From Treponema sp. (lineage in GTDB: Bacteria; Spirochaetota; Spirochaetia; Treponematales; Treponemataceae): a stretch of 63,099 nt of DNA. Made by a program: the position numbers and the translations under genes. The notes beneath the pieces are model-generated. The model ran no database searches. It saw nothing but the letters and a program-made list of their open reading frames with translations, and had not been told where the DNA came from. This document shows, piece by piece, positions 61,482 through 63,099 of the stretch. Each line of letters starts with the position of its first letter. Within the stretch, counting starts at the first letter, position 1. Where the stretch lies: assembly GCA_016296205.1 (NCBI GenBank), contig JAEDJS010000004.1, positions 1-63,099 on the forward strand, written 5' to 3'.

Positions 61482-61689
61482 AAAATTTGATTAAAAGTTG
61501 TAAAATGGCCGGGTAATGCTTAAAGAGAATATGTGGCTGCTATGTGCAGTTTCCTGATAATGATAACTTTAAACGGTTAATGATAATTTAGGTAAAAAAT
61601 ATGGCAAAAATGTTGTAATTTCTATTGGAGATTCACAAATCGCAACTGGTGAAATTTCAACTGAACGATAAATACAAAAGGGGCAAATT
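61478..61689 (+). other. ackA upstream region: promoter, short ORF, coding-like remnant
   Basis: TTGAAA (61478-61483), 17 bp, TAAAAT (61501-61506) make a promoter that begins in the end of the DJ-1 gene. The leader to ackA would be about 175 nt. It holds a 13-codon ORF (61516-61557, MLKENMWLLCAVS) without a ribosome site. It also holds a start-less open reading segment (61573-61671) reading GKKYGKNVVISIG then DSQIATGEISTER, which looks like the remnant of a gene's C-terminus. No terminator hairpin was seen. Confidence 0.4.
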
Positions 61690-63033
61690 ATGGCAATGGT
61701 AATTCTTACATTGAACTGTGGTTCTTCTTCTGCTAAATACCAGGTTTATGACTGGGACAACAAAGAAGTATTGGCAAATGGTGTTGTAGAAAGAATCGGA
61801 ATTGAAGGTTCATGCATCACACATAAGGCAAAAGGAAATAAAGTTGAATTGGAAAGTCCTTGTCCAACACACAAAGAAGCAATCGAACTTATCCTTAAAA
61901 TGATTACAGATAAAGAGACAGGTGTAATTTCTGACCTTTCAGAAATTGGAGCAGTTGGTCACCGTGTTCTTCATGGTGGAGACAAATTTACAAAGTCTGT
62001 TCTTGTTACTCCAGAAGTTCTTGAAACATTCAAAAGTGTTATTGATCTTGGACCTTTGCACATGCCTGCAAATATTATGGGTATTGAAGCTGCACAGAAA
62101 GTTATGCCAAATGTTCCACACGCTGCAGTTATGGATACAGCATGGCACCAGACAATGCCTGCAGAAAATTATATGTATGCAATTCCACACGAATGGTACG
62201 AAAAATATGCTGCCCGCAAATACGGTTTCCACGGAACATCTTTCTTGTATACAGCAAAACGTGCTTCGGTTCTTCTTGGAAAGAAACCAGAAGATACAAA
62301 TGTAATTATCTGCCACATTGGTAACGGTGCTTCTATGTGTGCTGTTAAAAACGGTAAATGTTACGACACAACAATGGGTATTACTCCTCTTGAAGGACTT
62401 GTAATGGGTACTCGTTCTGGTGATCTTGACCCTGCTCTTCCATTCTACATTATGCGTAAAACTGGAATGACAGTAGACGAAATGGATACTGCTTTGAACA
62501 AGAAATCTGGTTGTCTTGGTGTTACTGGAAAATATGCAGATCGTCGTGATGTGGAAATGGCTGCAAAAAATGGCGACGAAAAAGCAAAGCTCTGCATCGA
62601 AATGGAAGCTCTTAGAATTAAGAAATACATTGGTGCTTACATGGCAGAGCTTGGTCATGTTGATGCAATTGTGTTTACAGCTGGTGTTGGTGAACGTGGT
62701 CCTGTTTTCCGTCTTAAATCAACACAGGGTCTTGAAAACTACGGAATTAAAATTGATGAACAGAAAAATCTGTGGTCATTTACTGGTAACGCAGAAACTT
62801 GCATCAGTGCAGATGACAGTGCTACAAAGATTTTTGTTATTCCAACAGATGAAGAACTGGTAATGACAGAAGATGCTTATGCTTTGATGAAAGGCACTTA
62901 CGATGTTCATACAAACTTTACATATTCTTTCCAGAGTCCTGATTATATTAACAAGGCTCGTGAAGAAGGTCTTAAAGGTGATCTTGTAAAACGTCCTGAT
63001 CTGGCAAAAGTAATTGTCCGCCCAGTAAAATAA
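61690..63033 (+). CDS. ackA: Acetate kinase
   Basis: A 447 aa enzyme interconverting acetyl-phosphate + ADP and acetate + ATP. ASKHA-fold motifs: LTLNCGSSSAKYQVYD at the start, GHRVLHGG, NVIICHIGNGASMCAVKNG, and FTAGVGERGP. At residues 181-185 it reads HGTSF, where most family members have HGTSH; His181 of the site is kept. It is about 45 residues longer than the E. coli enzyme owing to a C-terminal extension (from about 400). AAGGGGC precedes the ATG. It completes the acetyl-CoA to acetate route expected in an anaerobe; pta is not in the window. Confidence 0.92.
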   Translation: MAMVILTLNCGSSSAKYQVYDWDNKEVLANGVVERIGIEGSCITHKAKGNKVELESPCPTHKEAIELILKMITDKETGVISDLSEIGAVGHRVLHGGDKFTKSVLVTPEVLETFKSVIDLGPLHMPANIMGIEAAQKVMPNVPHAAVMDTAWHQTMPAENYMYAIPHEWYEKYAARKYGFHGTSFLYTAKRASVLLGKKPEDTNVIICHIGNGASMCAVKNGKCYDTTMGITPLEGLVMGTRSGDLDPALPFYIMRKTGMTVDEMDTALNKKSGCLGVTGKYADRRDVEMAAKNGDEKAKLCIEMEALRIKKYIGAYMAELGHVDAIVFTAGVGERGPVFRLKSTQGLENYGIKIDEQKNLWSFTGNAETCISADDSATKIFVIPTDEELVMTEDAYALMKGTYDVHTNFTYSFQSPDYINKAREEGLKGDLVKRPDLAKVIVRPVK

Positions 63034-63047
63034 ATCTAAAACAAAAA

Positions 63048-63099
63048 GGGATTCCGGATCAGGTCCGGAATGACGCCCACGGCAATGTGTCCGGAATGA
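63048..63099. repeat. Dispersed palindromic repeat, copy 3 (runs off the end)
   Basis: GATTCCGGATCAGGTCCGGAATGAC, another partial unit GTCCGGAATGA at the very end, and the linker CGCCCACGGCAATG sit just after the ackA stop. The core is shared with copies 1 and 2. The window ends inside it, so its full length is unknown. Confidence 0.85.

Noticed and set aside
61513..61689. Riboswitch before ackA
   Set aside because: No known riboswitch consensus or terminator/antiterminator pair can be drawn in the leader.
61939..62658. Minus-strand 239-codon frame within ackA
   Set aside because: Antisense shadow of acetate kinase with no motif or start signal.
1..63099. Mobile island, prophage or CRISPR array
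   Set aside because: No integrase, transposase, phage gene or regularly spaced direct repeats. The 74-bp pair and single copies are dispersed repeats without CRISPR spacing or cas genes.

Overview
This 63 kb window is AT-rich (roughly 36-37% GC by eye) and densely packed with genes. It most likely comes from a spirochaete, probably a host-associated Treponema. The pointers are a four-subunit ferredoxin-dependent 2-oxoacid oxidoreductase plus acetate kinase (anaerobic energy metabolism), a long-type Bat/MoxR operon, a chemotaxis receptor, several lipoproteins, and a GH3-type adenylating enzyme next to acyl-lipid genes. No rRNA, tRNA, CRISPR array, transposase, integrase or prophage gene was seen. 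This is core or stable accessory chromosome, not a mobile island.

Layout: 0-8 kb holds an RsmI-like methylase, a GH36 alpha-galactosidase, the vor/kor-type oxidoreductase operon (ferredoxin, alpha, beta, gamma), an XRE-cupin regulator, and an orphan beta-class DNA methyltransferase coupled to a TPR protein. 8-16 kb is a TetR-controlled RND efflux operon (adaptor, permease, extra lipoprotein, TolC). 16-25 kb has argC of the short form and a coupled alpha-2-macroglobulin/PBP1C pair. 25-31 kb has a methyltransferase, a GH95-like enzyme, an acyltransferase, a HAD phosphatase and a GH3 protein. 31-38 kb runs ptsI, der, a merR-type gene, an Rsm22-like methylase and an NlpC/P60 protein. 38-48 kb has an acyl-CoA ligase with a TetR gene, a CmpB-like membrane protein, an unusual multi-TM chemoreceptor, rlmB, ychJ, a small unknown, a solute-binding lipoprotein and an aminotransferase. 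48-55 kb is the moxR/DUF58/bat operon followed by Smr and a J-protein. 56-63 kb has infA, a dksA-type gene, a PHP phosphatase with a hybrid kinase and double-receiver regulator, a DJ-1 protein and ackA.

The strongest signal in the window is in the promoters. At least ten genes that lack a Shine-Dalgarno site have a sigma70-type promoter (-35, 16-18 bp, -10) ending exactly 6-7 nt before the ATG. Transcription would therefore begin at the start codon, giving leaderless mRNAs. Genes with a good ribosome-binding site mostly sit inside operons or behind longer leaders. This grammar also fixes several start codons. A second signal is a dispersed palindromic repeat present at three places, one of which has become the C-terminal tail of a methylase.
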